Shown here: one piece after another, positions 27,901 to 41,059 of the stretch
Layout: every line of letters starts with the position of its first letter
Position numbering within the stretch: position 1 is the first letter of the stretch
NCBI RefSeq assembly: GCF_000002995.4
Contig: NW_025062477.1
Coordinates: 10,760,649-10,824,648, forward strand
Origin: Brugia malayi
Lineage: Eukaryota; Nematoda; Chromadorea; Rhabditida; Onchocercidae
Direction: 5' to 3'
DNA length: 64,000 bases
Program-made: the position numbers and the translations under genes
Notes under the pieces: generated by a model
What the model was told of the DNA's origin: nothing
The model's input: the letters and a program-made list of their open reading frames with translations, nothing else
Database searches by the model: none

Positions 27901-30900
27901 AACATTTTTTATTTTCTATTACAACAATGGATTAACTACGACAAATACGCGCGTATATGTCGTAGTGCAGTATCTGTGCGAATCATGACATGATTTTAAT
28001 TGTTGAAAATAATTTTAGAACAAGAAGTATTAGTGATTTTGAAGCTATATTAATGTTAATATATATATATATGATGTTTGCTGTGTCGTGGATTGGACAT
28101 TGTGAAGTGGATTCCAAAGGCTTCTAGGGAAGTGTACATGCTAAACTCGTACGATGACAGATTTAAGACATTAGTAATTCGTAGTTATGTTGAATAATGG
28201 GATATATATATATATGTTTTATTTCAGGCTGCTGCCAATGCAATGAAGATGGAAAGGATGCGCATGCCAGGTTATTTTTTAAGGATTTTTTTTTTACCTG
28301 TCAATATTATTATCCAGCTATGCATTCTATTTTGTTTATAAATTGGTGCTATGGTCTCTACCGGAATCAAAATTAGAACAGTATTGATCATTAACTAATT
28401 CAAGATTTTACAAAAAAATGGATCTTTCATCAAAGTTTGATACTTAGATCTTCCTCCTTCATACTTAGATATTCATAAGGATTGGAAAGTTGACACGAGT
28501 TAAGTTTTGTTTATGAACTGAAACAGAGCAGAAATTTTAGGACCAAACGCATTCATGTCTTCTGGATATAACATACCACCCCCCAGATATAATGCTTCTT
28601 GTGGATCTCTAAACTTGAGAACAAATCGACCAGCAGTATTTCCTGGAAGGTATGGTTTCCAATTACAATTGTCTTTCTCATGATGATTCTAACACTGTAA
28701 TTCGAAATATTTAGTCATCAAAATATTTTTTTTTAATTCAGAAATGAAATATTTTTTAGTACAGAAATACTGTGTATTTCTTACTGTTTATATTAATACT
28801 ACAAATATCTGTATTCTTATGTTTGTTTTTTTTTTTCTTTTTTTTTGCAGATCACCGTTTTCTCCTTTCCGTGGTGGACCGCCTTTCGGAGGAGCTCCAA
28901 TTAGAGGGGTGTGTGTTCTTTACAAGTAGTATTATTTCGCAGTTATGCTATTTACTTTATTTGTTATCATTTCAGGATGATTTAACTATTCTATTGATAT
29001 TTCAGTCTTTTTATTGTTAAGTAATTCATCAATAGATTTATATATAATATTTTTCTCTAACGGTATTTTAGATGTTGCGAACACCGCTACCACTGATGCA
29101 TTCGCCAGGGATAGGGAGAGGGCTACGAAATCATTATCCACCGCGACATTTTCCACCCAGTTTGTTAGCTAATAACTCCGGTATGAGCTAAGTGATGTTT
29201 TTTCAGTCATGAATATCTTGCCTTTGTTATAATGTAGAATTCTTGATGAAAACAGCAATTATTGATGCCAGTAGTATGCAGTGGTGTTGAATATCATTTA
29301 ATAAAAAATGTTTGCAGTTTAAGATATCAAGTAGTCTTATTTTGCTTATCATTATGCTTAACATGCATTCTGTGTTTTTTTTTTTTTTTTTTTTCTATAT
29401 GCATTGATAAATTAAGTTTTAATACAGGAGCTATCATTTAGAACAAAAGTTTAGAATAAACTTTTGGGAGTAAAATCGATTTGTGATTTTGTTTGCTGCT
29501 AAATCTAAGAAAAGTGGTTCATATAGAAAATTATTAAGGAATAAAAAAATTCAGATGACATAAAAATATAAAACCTGTCGCAGAAATATTAGGTTATATG
29601 AGAATATAATCGACAAAAAAAAAGATTCAACGCTTGTAGTTTTATCATCCTTTCAGACGGTTACAAAACTACGCAAGAAAATCGATGGCGTAATAATGAA
29701 CCGATAGATGGATGTGTTGACAATTCTAGGCACGATGAATGGGATAGTAATGCTATGGTACCATCTAGTAGTCATGAGGAATATTCACAACCCGAATCAA
29801 CCAAAACTGGTAGGTTACTGAATTTGGAATAATTTTGTTGCATATTATCTAGCAAAGAGAAAATATTTCAAACGGACAAGAAAATAGTTGTTTTAATTGT
29901 ATTAAGAAAATTATCTTAAGAAAAGATACTGAAACATCAATGCTCGATTCGTATGTATTCTTGTCGCAATAAATGATCTCTCTACAGCAATTAAGCCCTA
30001 GTCATTACTCACAGTAATTGAAATTTTGATCTTCCTTTGATATTTAAGCGTAATTCTAGTGAGTATTATATGATGTTAATATTACTTATGATATAACTTT
30101 TGACAGGACTAATCATTTTACTCACTTTTATTATGTGTTGAGATCTATTATATTTTTAAGTTTACACATAGTTATTAATATCATATTTAAATTATTGTTG
30201 GTTTAATTTTAGAAAAACGGATAAAAAAGAGGACTGAAGTGGATGATTCAAGCAATGAACCTGTGACATCGACTACTCATGATGATGAAAACGCTGCAGG
30301 AAGCGGTGCTGTCGAAAATTTAGCATCCGAGGTGAAAGTGCCCGGTAGCACAAGTGTAATGCCAAACAGTGATGATCTGAAGGTAATTAGGAATTTTATT
30401 TTCTTTTCTTCTGCAAAAATATATTTTTGATTGTAATGGTTTTGATAGAGCTGTATAAATGCGCGACATATTAATGCTAATAAAGCTACAAATTTTTAAT
30501 TTTCTTCGTCTCATATATAATACGTTAGTTTCAGTTGCAAAGAAGCCAGGATTTCTCTAGTGTGAACGATTCTAATTAATTGGATTTGAATTCATTTCTG
30601 AAATTTTTGCATATTTTTGAGATAATATTACAGCAGTATATCCTAGAAGTGAGTGAATTTTCAGTGGAGCATAAACCATTTACTTTTATCTCATCTCATA
30701 TATAAAGGCATTTTAAAGCATGATATTACTTTTACTACAGTGATGTTCGTCTTATAGCACTTATAATAAGAGTATTTCTTGCAAAAATTTCTAGGGATTT
30801 TGATTATAAAAAATTTCTTGAATATATTTCTTCTGAAACATTTTAATTCCATTTTCTTTTCTAAGCAGTGGATTCTGTTGACGCATTGTTTCCAAATTTT

Positions 30901-31301
30901 TTTAATTAACCAATTGTAACTGCACGTAACCTAAACAAGTATGTGAGCTATATTACCAGCATAGTATGTGTCAATATCTTTTACTTTTTTTCTTTTCTTT
31001 TTTTAAAGTATTGAATTTTGTTGAAATGTACTGTTCGCATAGCTTCTGAGTGAGAATAATGCCTGATAGTAGCTATTGTATTAAATAGCTATTTCTCGTT
31101 GCTAATAACTGACAATAAATCTTTGACTTTGGGAATAAAAAAAATTAGACCTTTTTAACTGCAGTACATTTCTTGAATTATACTCCAAAGAGCTGGTTAA
31201 AAATTTTGCTTGTTTATTTTTGTTTTAACTTTCAGGCTGTAACAATGAATGAGGATAGGATGTTGGAGCAAGCAATTGTTTATGGTGATGATGAGGAATA
31301 A
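21276..31301 (+). CDS. SCAF4/8: SCAF4/SCAF8-type CTD-interacting RNA-binding protein
   Basis: Predicted nuclear protein binding the RNA polymerase II CTD; human SCAF4/SCAF8 restrain premature transcript termination. The model has 23 exons, 1081 aa: 21276-21311, 21650-21778, 22085-22243, 22435-22537, 22830-22951, 23200-23427, 23740-23858, 24220-24589, 25012-25170, 25419-25552, 25685-25886, 26170-26239, 26654-26865, 27032-27197, 27345-27467, 27640-27836, 28228-28270, 28532-28649, 28851-28908, 29072-29180, 29657-29809, 30213-30382, 31236-31301. Residues 1-~142 are the CID (RPPISKKK, KYYKHVVFGVEKF, EYKVPGLYCIDSI, VVRVLNLW). A 20-Gln tract starts at ~338, an Arg/Asp/Ser-rich region spans ~476-587, and an RRM spans ~613-685 (RNP2-like TLWLGRIP, RNP1-like ACAYVTM) with the SCAF extension YAEYWDSDRGYSLIPH. 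Pro/Gly-rich and acidic tails follow. One intron appears to be GC-AG. Exons 15-19 are the least certain. Confidence 0.92.
24335..24394 (+). repeat. CAA/CAG repeat encoding 20 glutamines
   Basis: Twenty consecutive CAA or CAG codons lie in exon 8 of the SCAF gene, between an Ala-rich helix (SQAAAARVQAVK) and a Ser/Pro-rich stretch. The CAA/CAG mixture suggests it is older and more stable than a pure repeat. Length may vary between strains. Confidence 0.95.
27837..28227 (+). other. Putative GC-AG intron in the SCAF gene
   Basis: Exon 16 ends ...CCACAG followed by GCATGA, and exon 17 starts after TATTTCAG. Reading through the donor gives GCA TGA, a stop. Splicing with a GC donor keeps phase 0 and joins to a chain of further in-phase exons ending at 31301. 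No GT donor nearby preserves the frame. If unspliced, the protein would end shortly after the Pro-rich region at 27842. Confidence 0.6.
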
Positions 31302-33750
31302 TATGCCTTTATCTCTGTATATGCGTTGTATTGCATTTTATGCAAAAGTAATCTTTAGCCTCTTATTGTTAAATTAAAAAATTAGGTTGTCGTAGCTCCG
31401 AAAAAATGGTGGAAACAGACAATGTGATAGAGGTTGATAGAGATAGTTTGTTAAGATAGATGATAAATACAAAGTGGATATTTGAGATGAGGAATTTTGG
31501 AATTTTTGAAGCACGTTAATTTTAGAGAAAGACCATCTGGAAAAAAAATAGAATCTATATTATTAATTTATAGAAAATATCCGGAAAAAAAAAAAAAAAA
31601 AACTTTTTTTTTTTTTATATAATTCAATTATGAAACTCTTTTTTTATTGTTCAATTATGAAATCCTTTCTTTTCTCTTTTTTGAAATTCAGTTTTGATAC
31701 CGAACACTGAAGTATTACAGTGGAGGTTATTTTATTTGTGACTTGTTTCTGAATGATTTGTTGTTTATCTTCAATTTTTATTATTGATTATTATTATTAT
31801 TATCATTATTATTATCATTATTATTATTATTATTAGTGTTCAACAGATTTTGTTCATTCTTTTATCGTTTGTTTTTTAGATCAACCATTCTACATCATCT
31901 CATCATAACTGCGTTCTTTAAATAATTTTTGCAGCAGTTGTTTGTAAAAGTAGAAAATAAAAATTAAAAGATTTATGATTTATAAATTCGATAATTTTCA
32001 TTAGGAAATAATTTTCACTCAATAATTTTCATTGTTTTAATTGCTGTTATCTAATTATTTGTCATGTTCGTTACTTCCATCTCCTGAGCGGAAAGAGTCT
32101 ACTTGCTGTTCTAGTAATTCATTTCATGTAAATAAATTCATTTCTGGCTCTCTCTCTCTCCCTCTTCACATTGTTTTGATTAACTCTTCTTTAATTTTAA
32201 TTTTCTTTAAGATTTTTTCTCCTACCATTGACAATTTGTACCTATTATCATCCTACAATGTCATAGGGTAAATTATATTATCAACTAAGGAGTAATATAG
32301 TAGTAAGTTATATGTCGTGATTTTTTAGAAGAAATCCTAAAGTTGTAGAATTCTGTAAGTCATGCTAGTAAATCGAAGTTATAGAGTTTTGAAAAAGTTA
32401 AAATTGAGAACTACATAGTTTTTTGAAAGAGAAAATTTGACGTTAAATCATTTTAGTAAATGAGATAGTGTTTGCACATGTCTTGTAACTTTTAAATTCA
32501 ATTAAATCTTTCAGTTTAAATAAACTATATGTAACAAGGGAAGTTATAAATTAGGATGAAAGCAAATTAACATTAAATTTTATTATAACAATTGATGCGA
32601 GCAAAAATTGATGAGATCATTTGTTATGAAAATGATATACAATAAATTTGAACATAATACATCCTTTACTTAATGAAATAAAAAAGATTGATTGAGATGA
32701 AAGAAGAGATTTGAGGCACAATTAGGATGATTGTTTTAAAAAATTATGTAAAGTTATACAATTTTAATCAATTAGGACAGTTCTCTTCAAAAAAATAATT
32801 ATTGATAAATTATCATTTTAGTCATAGTAGTGACAATAATAGTAATAATATTATTAATATTTGTAGTGTTATAATTTCGTATTATTAATAGTGATAATAA
32901 TAGTAATAATATTTATAATAGTATGATCTATTATTACTATTATTTATATTTGTTTATATTATTATTATTATTATTATTATTATATTATTATTATTTTATT
33001 ATTATTTATATATTATTATATTATTATTATTATTATTATATTATTTATATTTGTTTATATTATTATTATTATTATTATTATTATTTATTATTATTATTAT
33101 TATTGTCATTATTACTATCATCTTACTAATTAATTATTAAATGATGACAAATAAGAAAGATTAACAATGACATAATTATTCAAAAAATACTATTGTGGGA
33201 GATTTTTGTCTAATTAATGTAATTAGCAATAAAATAATGCATCAATTATTTTAACCATTCATTTAGTGTTATAATGAATACAACAATCATTTAATTAAAT
33301 TATATTAAACTAAAGATGACACAAAATGTTTCTTTTTTCTACACAAATTATAAAATCTTCATTTGTGTGCATACGTAAATTTTCAACTAATTTAATGGAT
33401 TTTCTAGTCTCACATAAAATAATTTTGTTGAAATTGAACGAATTATTTTTTTCTGAAGAAGGTTTTTTTTTTTTTCTTTTAAGAAATATGAAAATTTGAT
33501 AAATATATGGTACAATGTGATAAATGTATAAAAGAAAAAGAAAATTTTTAAAATTTTTGAATTTATTATACGGTTTTTATCATTTTTTTTTACTACTTTA
33601 TAATTCAAATTAATTAATTATGCTTATTAATTACAGGATAATTGGTAAAAAATTTTGTATAACATATGTATTTCAAAAAAAAAATTTTTTTTTTTTCTTT
33701 TATGAATTTAATAAAATAAATTTAGCTGAAAAAAATCATAATATTATTAA
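31302..33750. other. Intergenic DNA between SCAF and the small secreted-protein gene
   Basis: No gene was found. It includes the SCAF 3' region, A/T homopolymers at about 31580-31618, an interrupted ATT microsatellite at about 31786-31836, and a larger TTA/ATT array at 32920-33120. The two flanking genes converge here, so both 3' ends lie within this interval. Confidence 0.6.
32920..33120. repeat. TTA/ATT trinucleotide microsatellite, interrupted
   Basis: TTA/ATT tracts are interrupted by two similar TATATTTGTTTATA words, showing some higher-order duplication. Not coding. Confidence 0.9.
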
Positions 33751-35012
33751 CTATCCATATTTTGATGATTTATGATGATAAACAATAGCATCTCTTGATA
33801 ATGATGATGATGATGATAATAATGATGATGATGATGATAGTGATGACGATGATGATGATGATGATGAAGCTATAGGATATGGATTATTTTGTCGATGATT
33901 TAATCGTTGTTTATTCCTATGTATTCGTGAAATGGTACCACTTCTCGGTCGATTAGTAACATAATCAACAGCAATACCTTCCAATGCATATTCATAATCA
34001 TCACGCATTAATCCACCTAAAATAAATTTTAATAAAATTTATTATTTTAAAAAATTTGTTTTTGCTAAGCTTTTTTTTTCCTCTTCTTCTACAGCGAATT
34101 TTTATTAAAATTTAAAAATAAAATTTTACATCGTTATGTAGGCATATAAAAAATATATAAGGGAGAAAATTTTTTATAAATTTATTATAGTTTGAAATGA
34201 AATAAATGAATTGAGAATATTGCATTTTTACAATTTGAAATTTTGTTTAGAATTCAGAGATGGAATAAAAAAAAAAGTAGAGTTTTTTTTTTTTCTGAAA
34301 TAGAAATTTTTATTTTAATTATTATTTAAAATAAAATTGAAATTATTTTTTAAATAAAATAACTAAAAATTAAGTAAGATTGAATGAAAGAAAAAGAAAA
34401 TTTAAGCTACTCAAAGGCTATGTTTAATTTAATTCAGTTTTAAATTTGAAAAATTTTTTGATGTACTATGACGTTATTTTTGAAGTACTTTCTATTTGTT
34501 TATTTTGTGATGTAACAACGAAAAAAAAGAAATATGCAACATCAAATCAGATCAACAACAATTATTCAAAGACAAATTACAATCATTAATTAATTGACCT
34601 AATTAATTAATTAGTAGTAATTTAATGCTTTATTAAATAATAAAATAATAATATTTAGAATTATTTTATGATTGAACTTTTTTTTTTTTTTTATTTTGAG
34701 AAAACTTACAATTCTAATCAGTAGATTTTTCATACACTAATGTAATTAAACTAATTAGTTCACAATTACTGAAGTATATTTATATATTATCAATAAGTTT
34801 AATTTATTGAATGATTTATCAATTGATTATTATAATTTGTAATAGTTATTTGTTAATTTAAAAATATTAAAAGAAAAATGATAAAATTGAAAAGGAAAAG
34901 ATGAAAAATAATAAAATAACTTACCAGTTTCATACGATCGTCCTATTACCATCAAATTAGCATATGATAAAATGATCAAATAGAGGAAAAATGATTTTTG
35001 ATTCAAATACAT
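33751..35012 (-). CDS. Small secreted Ser-rich protein, function unknown
   Basis: Two exons on the minus strand, 35012-34925 and 34016-33751, join through a canonical GTAAGT...TTTTAG intron of 908 nt in matching phase to give 117 aa. Residues 1-~24 form a signal peptide (MYLNQKSFFLYLIILSYANL). The mature part starts with a charged/aromatic segment (YETGGLMRDDYEYALEGIAV), then a basic segment (SRIHRNKQRLNHR), a ~26-residue Ser/Leu run encoded by a TCA-type repeat, and a C-terminus HHKSSKYG. There are no cysteines in the mature chain. Basic sites and a terminal Gly would fit a peptide precursor, but classic KR sites are lacking, so this is speculation. I recognise no family. The start is the first ATG; an in-frame TTG-ATA precedes it. 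Confidence 0.6.
33798..33868. repeat. GAT/TGA-type trinucleotide repeat inside the secreted-protein exon
   Basis: On the + strand this is an interrupted ATGATGATG/ATAATG tract. On the minus strand it encodes the Ser/Leu run of the small secreted protein. Repeat-length change by multiples of three would keep the frame. Confidence 0.9.
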
Positions 35013-38000
35013 TATCAATTATTTGTTATTCGTACGGCAACAAAATAAAATATGGAAAGCTGAAATTAACACTGTTAGTAATAATAAAATTAAAAATGGC
35101 ATAAAAATAATAAAAATTCGAAATGATTCTAATTTCATTAGCAAACCAAAACAAAAAAAACACAAATTTAATTAAATATCAATGAATGGAATAGAAATCA
35201 AAAATGTGTCTTTTTAGTGATAATATTGTAAACAAGAAATATATGAAATGAAAAATAAGATGAAATTGTTTTTTTTTTTTTGCTTTGAAAAGAAAAATTA
35301 AGAATAGTTGACATTGAAAGAAACAATTAGTTGACATTCATTTAATGAGTTGACATTAGTTGACATTCATTTAGAGAATGTTAAACTGTTCCTAATTATT
35401 TTATAAACATGATAGCTGATAATCATCCAGTGATAATTTCGTATTGCTATACTTATGATAAGCGATATCATAGCTTAGTGATTGGTTTAAGCACAATAAT
35501 ATGATAAGAAATTAAGAACTGATTATCAGGATCTCTCAAATCTTCTTTTCAGCCTATCATTAAAAAAAATATTCTTAAACAGGTATAACACTTAAGCATG
35601 CTAATAGCTAATGGGAAAAGATAGGTGAAGTTTAAACTGGATAATAGTCGTATAGTTTTTAACTTAAATAAATTAAAATTTAACTTATGATTTGAATGGA
35701 TGTAAAACATAGCAAATAATTGGTATAACTTATAGTTTAGATAGAAAATCTAGCAAAAAAATCTAAATATGTAGTCAAAAATAAAAATATGGTCAAAATA
35801 AATGGCCTAGCAAATAAGAATATAATATATAGTTTAAATAAAAAGCCTTATAAATGTAAGTAAGAATATAGTTTTATAAATAAATTAGTTAGAGTATAGC
35901 TTAGATTTTAGATCAAAAGCCTAACAAATAAGTATAAAATTTAAATGAAATAAAGGAATAAAATAAATAATATTAATGAATTATTAAAATATATGCAAAA
36001 TAATTTTCAGTAGCATTGTTTCATTAAAATTATACATTTTTAAATTATTTAAATTATTTTAGAAGTGAACTTCATTCAACCACATACATCTATCTATCTA
36101 TCTACCTATTCATTCATTTGTGATTCGATTCAACCTTTTGTTAACTTTTCGTTGACAAAAGAATCTTGTCCACTCCCCCGCCCTCTTCCTTTCATCTTCC
36201 GCTTCTCAGATATGTCACACCTCTCTGATTAACCACACCTTTTCCAGCACAATTATATCATTTATCAATACAATTGTATCACTTATCAATTTCTATAAAT
36301 CTCAAAATAAAAAGGAAGAAAAAATGCTAATAGATAATGTTTTAAATAATAATATTTTTATTTCTAAAAATTTGCATACTTATTTGTGTTTATCCATGTT
36401 TTTTTTTTGATTTTATTTATTTATTTACTTTGTTTTATTTGTATATCAATCATCCAAAACATTTATCACTTAATTACATCAATCTTGAGAAAATGATTGA
36501 CCTAATCTCCTGATTTTAAAGACCTGTGACCTGGAATTTAAAATGGAAAATTGCAAAATGGTTAATTGGAAAGTGCAAAATATTTTCATTGAAAAATAAA
36601 TTTAAAACAAATTAAAGAGCAATGACATTTTGATGTTCGTCTGATAGATGATAAATCACATTGATACTATTTTGGATTAATAATCCGATTGGTGACATTT
36701 TAAATGCAAATGAATTTATTAGATTGTCTTTTTCTTTCTTTTTAATTTTTTAATAATATTACTTTTAAGAATAATTTTTTTTTTCTAAAAATTATTTCAA
36801 TAAAAATGATAACTTTCATGAAAAAAAAGAAAAAAATAATAATTGCATTTTGCAGAACTAACTTTGATTATATAATAATTTATTCATTCATTTGCTCATT
36901 ATCCAACATGAAAATTATCATTATTACTAATTATTATCATTAGTTAAAATTTTGAAATTTTTATATTTAAGTTCTTTAATTGATAATTTGTCATTATCAT
37001 TTTAAAAGTATAATTTTTCTAAAATAATTAAATAATAAGGAAATAATGCGACACTCGATTTTACTAAGGTATTTGAAATCAAAAAAAATTCAATTTATAA
37101 TTTTTGAAATAACATTTATCAACTATTATTATAAATGAATACCATACTGTTAAATATTTAAAAAAAAGAAAGACACCAAAATTAAAAATACAACAAAGGT
37201 TTTTAATAAATTTAAATATAAGATACTAAAATTATTTATTATTATTTGGAATTTTTGCAGAAAAAAATTTCTATCAGATAAAATTTTTGAAAATTTTGTG
37301 ATGAATATAAGACAAAATGGTGTGAAATTCTTGATTAGTTCATATTTATTTTTATCCATTTAATTAATCTCAATAAATTATAATTATTAAATTTTCATTC
37401 CTTTCGAAAATGTCTTACTGATAAGTTTTTTTTTTTTCTCATTGTTATATATTCTCTGCTAAATTGTCACATATCTATTCTTCATGTATGTGACATCCTT
37501 CTCTATTTAACAATTAGCGACATTTTTCTTGAATGTCACCTTTCTCGACTGTCACATTTGAAATATTTTTGCTTTACTTACTGCTTTTCTTGCAAAAAAA
37601 TAAAAAAAATAAAAAATAAAAAAAAAAATAATTAGCATATTATTCAGTAATTATTATTCATTCGAGTAATAAAAAGTATAAAATGTTTTGTTTTACTTTT
37701 AAGTTACATTGAAATATGATAAATGCTGAAATTTCGAATTTTTTGTTCATCTTTTTTTCATTGTATATTATAATTTATTTAATTTTGTTACTAAAATAAA
37801 ACATTGAATTCATTTTTGTTAAGATAATAAAAAAAAAATTTGAAGTGATGCAATAACTTCCATCATATATTTGAAGTAAATTGTAATGAATTAAAATTTT
37901 TTGACGTATGTGATAAATATATAATAAAGTTGTGTTAAAAATTAAATAATAAATATTTAGGAATAATTAAAAATAACTTTATTGAATGGAAATGTGAGCT

Positions 38001-40113
38001 ATTTGTTAATTTTTGAAATGTTAATTAATACAACATTAGTACCAGATTAAATTAAATTATATGGAAAATTCGTAGAAGAAACTGTCCGTAGTAATCGGTA
38101 AACAAAAGAATAAGTTTTAATTAAACTTTTAAAATGAAAAATTTTCAAAATTTTAATTAAACTTGTTAAAAAAACTCGTAAAGTGGTTGACGCCAGGAAC
38201 TTTTTTTTTCTTTTAAATATTCACAAAAACAAAACGAAACATTATAATTTGAATAAACAACTTTAAAAAAAAAAAAAAAAATTTAATTCGAGTATATGAC
38301 GAAGTTAAAAAAAATTTTAGCAAATTAACATTTATTTATTTTGATTATTATTGATTAAATTTTCAAAATTATTTCATGCTATTAGTTTTAAATATGAAAT
38401 ATACTGTTGGAAATTAATAATGTTGAAAATTAAATTATTAATTTATTTAGGATTTATTTCCGTTTTCTTTTAAATTTTAGCAAAAATTTAACATTACAAA
38501 TTGCAATTACTTTTTAACAAATGTAACTGAAACTTTTTTTTTTTTTTTGTAAATTGAAAAAAAAAATAAATAAACAGTTATGTGTTTATATCGATTTCAA
38601 TTTAATTCATTGTCAAATGCAAAAAAGGAATTGAAAAATGATTTGAAAGCAAGGAAAAAAAAAAATTATAGTCTGACCTCGAAAGGAGGAAGAAGAGGAA
38701 GAAAAAAAAAAAAAAAAAGGAGTAAGTAATTTGTAGAAAGACATTGAAAAACGTTATCAAATCATTTTTTTTTAAAAAAAAAAAAAAATAGTTGTGTAAA
38801 ATATTTGTAGGAAAATTGCGATGTTTAAAACAAAATAGAAAAAAAAGGAAAGATAATAAATTTGGTTGAATTTTTTCATTTTTTCTTTTTCCTTTTTTTT
38901 TTTCCTCTGTTTTTTTTTTTTGGTTTTTTTGGTTTTTTACAGATTACATTTTATTTTTGCAGTAACTGTTAACTTTTGATAATTTAAGCAAGGATGAACG
39001 AATTTATCATTTATCTTTTTTTCTTTTTTTTTTTCCGATATATCATATTAGTAAAATTTAAAATGAAAAAATTTTAATGTTTATTTTGTTTTATTTTTTT
39101 TAATTTTTTGTAATAAAATTTAAATAGCAAAATTTTATTTTAAACAGCAAAGAGAAAAAAAAAAAAAAAAGGAATGAAAGGAAAAACTGTATTTCTTTAA
39201 TGAATTTTTGTTTATTAAAAATTAAATAATAAATATTTACAGGAAGTTACAACAAATTGTTACATAAAGTAAAAAAAAACGGAAAAAACGGAAAAATAAA
39301 TAAAAATTTTAATTATGTAAACATGTATAGTAAAGTGCATAGTAATTCGTTAAACAATTTTTGAACCAAAAATTTTAGCTTACACTTCGATAACAACAAT
39401 CCATTTTTCATTTTTCCTCTTTGCTTCAAATAATTTTTTAATTTCAATTCTAAATGCGATGAAGTACATAGCAATTGTTTATGTGATTTTTAGACAAATC
39501 ATATAAGTTTATTAAATAAACTACAAATAGCCACTAACAAAAAAAAACAAACAAAAAAAAAAGCAGAAAAAAAAAAAGAAAATTTTAAATGAATTTAAAA
39601 TGCAAAAAAGAAAAAAAAAATGCAAAGCTAATTTTTTTTTAATGGAATTTTTAGATGAAATATGAATATATTTGACAATGCTTTATATAATTTTTAAAAA
39701 AAAAAAATATCATAAATAATATTAAAAATATGCATAATTTATAAACAAAATATTTTGTAGTCAAATTATTTTATATTTAAATTCTTTTTTTCCCTTGGAC
39801 CTAATATTTACTACTATTATAGTAATATTATTATCATAACATGCTGTATCATTATCACTATCATTATCACCATAACTTTATCAGTATAATGAAGTAAGTA
39901 ACATAATGAATTTATAAAGAAGACAAAGAGAAAATAGGACAAAAAATCAATGAGTGCTATTAATTAATTTTTGAAATGAAAGTATAAAAATTGTTGTCAA
40001 CATAATTTACTACAATTTTTACAATTTCTCATTAAACAATCAGTTAATTAGTTACCAACTTTTCTTTTCTTTTCATTTCCCCTCCTTTATACCTCTTTGA
40101 ATTTCCCTTTTTT

Positions 40114-40152
<39 letters not shown>

Positions 40153-40840
40153 TACCATTCTTCATCTCCTAATTAATAATTTTTTGAAATTGTTTAATTT
40201 TTTTTTCTTTTTTTGATTTGCACTTTTTCTTTTGTCTTTTATAATAATTTGGTGCAAATGTTTCGATCAATGATTATTTATGTCATTTCATCGTTTATCA
40301 TTTGCAACTAAAAATTAATATATATCCTTTAAAATTCATATATTATGCATAATTAAATTAAATAGATAATTAGGACAAATTATTAGTTAGAACAGTTTTT
40401 AATTCATAAAAGATTGAAAATATTTTTTAATTGAGCTTGAATTATTTTATAAATTCATGAATTTTTTTAAATTAATTGACTTAGTCATTTCATTTTTTCT
40501 TTCATTCATTTTATTTTATTTTTTCTAGAAAAAAAAAAAGAAAGAAAGAAAGAAAGAGATTAATTATTAAAGCATAAGATAATATATTTTAATATTAACA
40601 TAGATTATTTCGCTTACTTTTTTTTTTCACACAATTTAATTAATTAACAATTATAATTTCAGTTCACTTAAATTACTAAGACTACTACTTCGATTAGATT
40701 TGAATTTGAGCAATAAAATGATCGATAAAAAATTTTTTTTCGGAACACTATTAGTATGATTATATAATGATGAAATTAGTAAAATAAACCTGTTTGAACA
40801 TTTCGAAAATATAAAAAAAAAAAAAAAAAACACAAATAAA
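35013..40840. other. AT-rich gene-poor DNA
   Basis: I see no gene in about 5.8 kb. Contents include TTGACATT direct repeats at about 35308-35374, degenerate AGCAAATAAG/GCCTAACAAATAAG-type repeats at about 35700-35945, a short (ATCT)n at about 36088-36105, a clustered TGTCACAT-rich patch at about 37460-37560, many A/T homopolymers, and a (CT)n tract at about 40117-40145. Confidence 0.55.
40117..40145. repeat. (CT)n dinucleotide microsatellite
   Basis: About 14 CT dinucleotides lie within a pyrimidine-rich stretch. Confidence 0.9.
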
Positions 40841-40927
40841 ATGAGCAAAAATTTTATCATTTTAACTCGAGAAGATAAGAGGAAGAAGAACAAAGAAAAA
40901 AAAAAAAAAAAAAATGTCGAAACGACC

Positions 40928-41059
40928 ATGAAATTTGTCCTTGCTAGTAAAAATTTTTGGCGATTTGCCTGCTCGATGTTTGTCATCATTCACGTGTCCT
41001 TGGTGTCACCATGGATTCTTTCATTTATTTCATCTAATGAAAGGGAAGCAAATTTTTGA
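40928..41059 (+). CDS. Doubtful small ORF with a hydrophobic N-terminal segment
   Basis: Starting at ATG 40928 the frame encodes 43 residues (MKFVLASKNFWRFACSMF...), with a hydrophobic stretch resembling a signal or membrane segment, then a stop. Base composition here is clearly less AT-rich than the surrounding several kilobases, which is why I note it. The opposite strand is also open here, in a frame running through low-complexity Phe codons to 40651. No splice-linked partner exon or family was recognised; it could equally be conserved non-coding DNA. Confidence 0.18.
   Translation: MKFVLASKNFWRFACSMFVIIHVSLVSPWILSFISSNEREANF

Noticed and set aside
21276..31301. Splitting the SCAF locus into two genes at the 27842 stop
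   Set aside because: Exons after 28228 continue in phase from a GC donor, stay on the same strand, and carry Pro/Gly-rich and acidic sequence that suits the same protein; no separate start with its own acceptor is evident.
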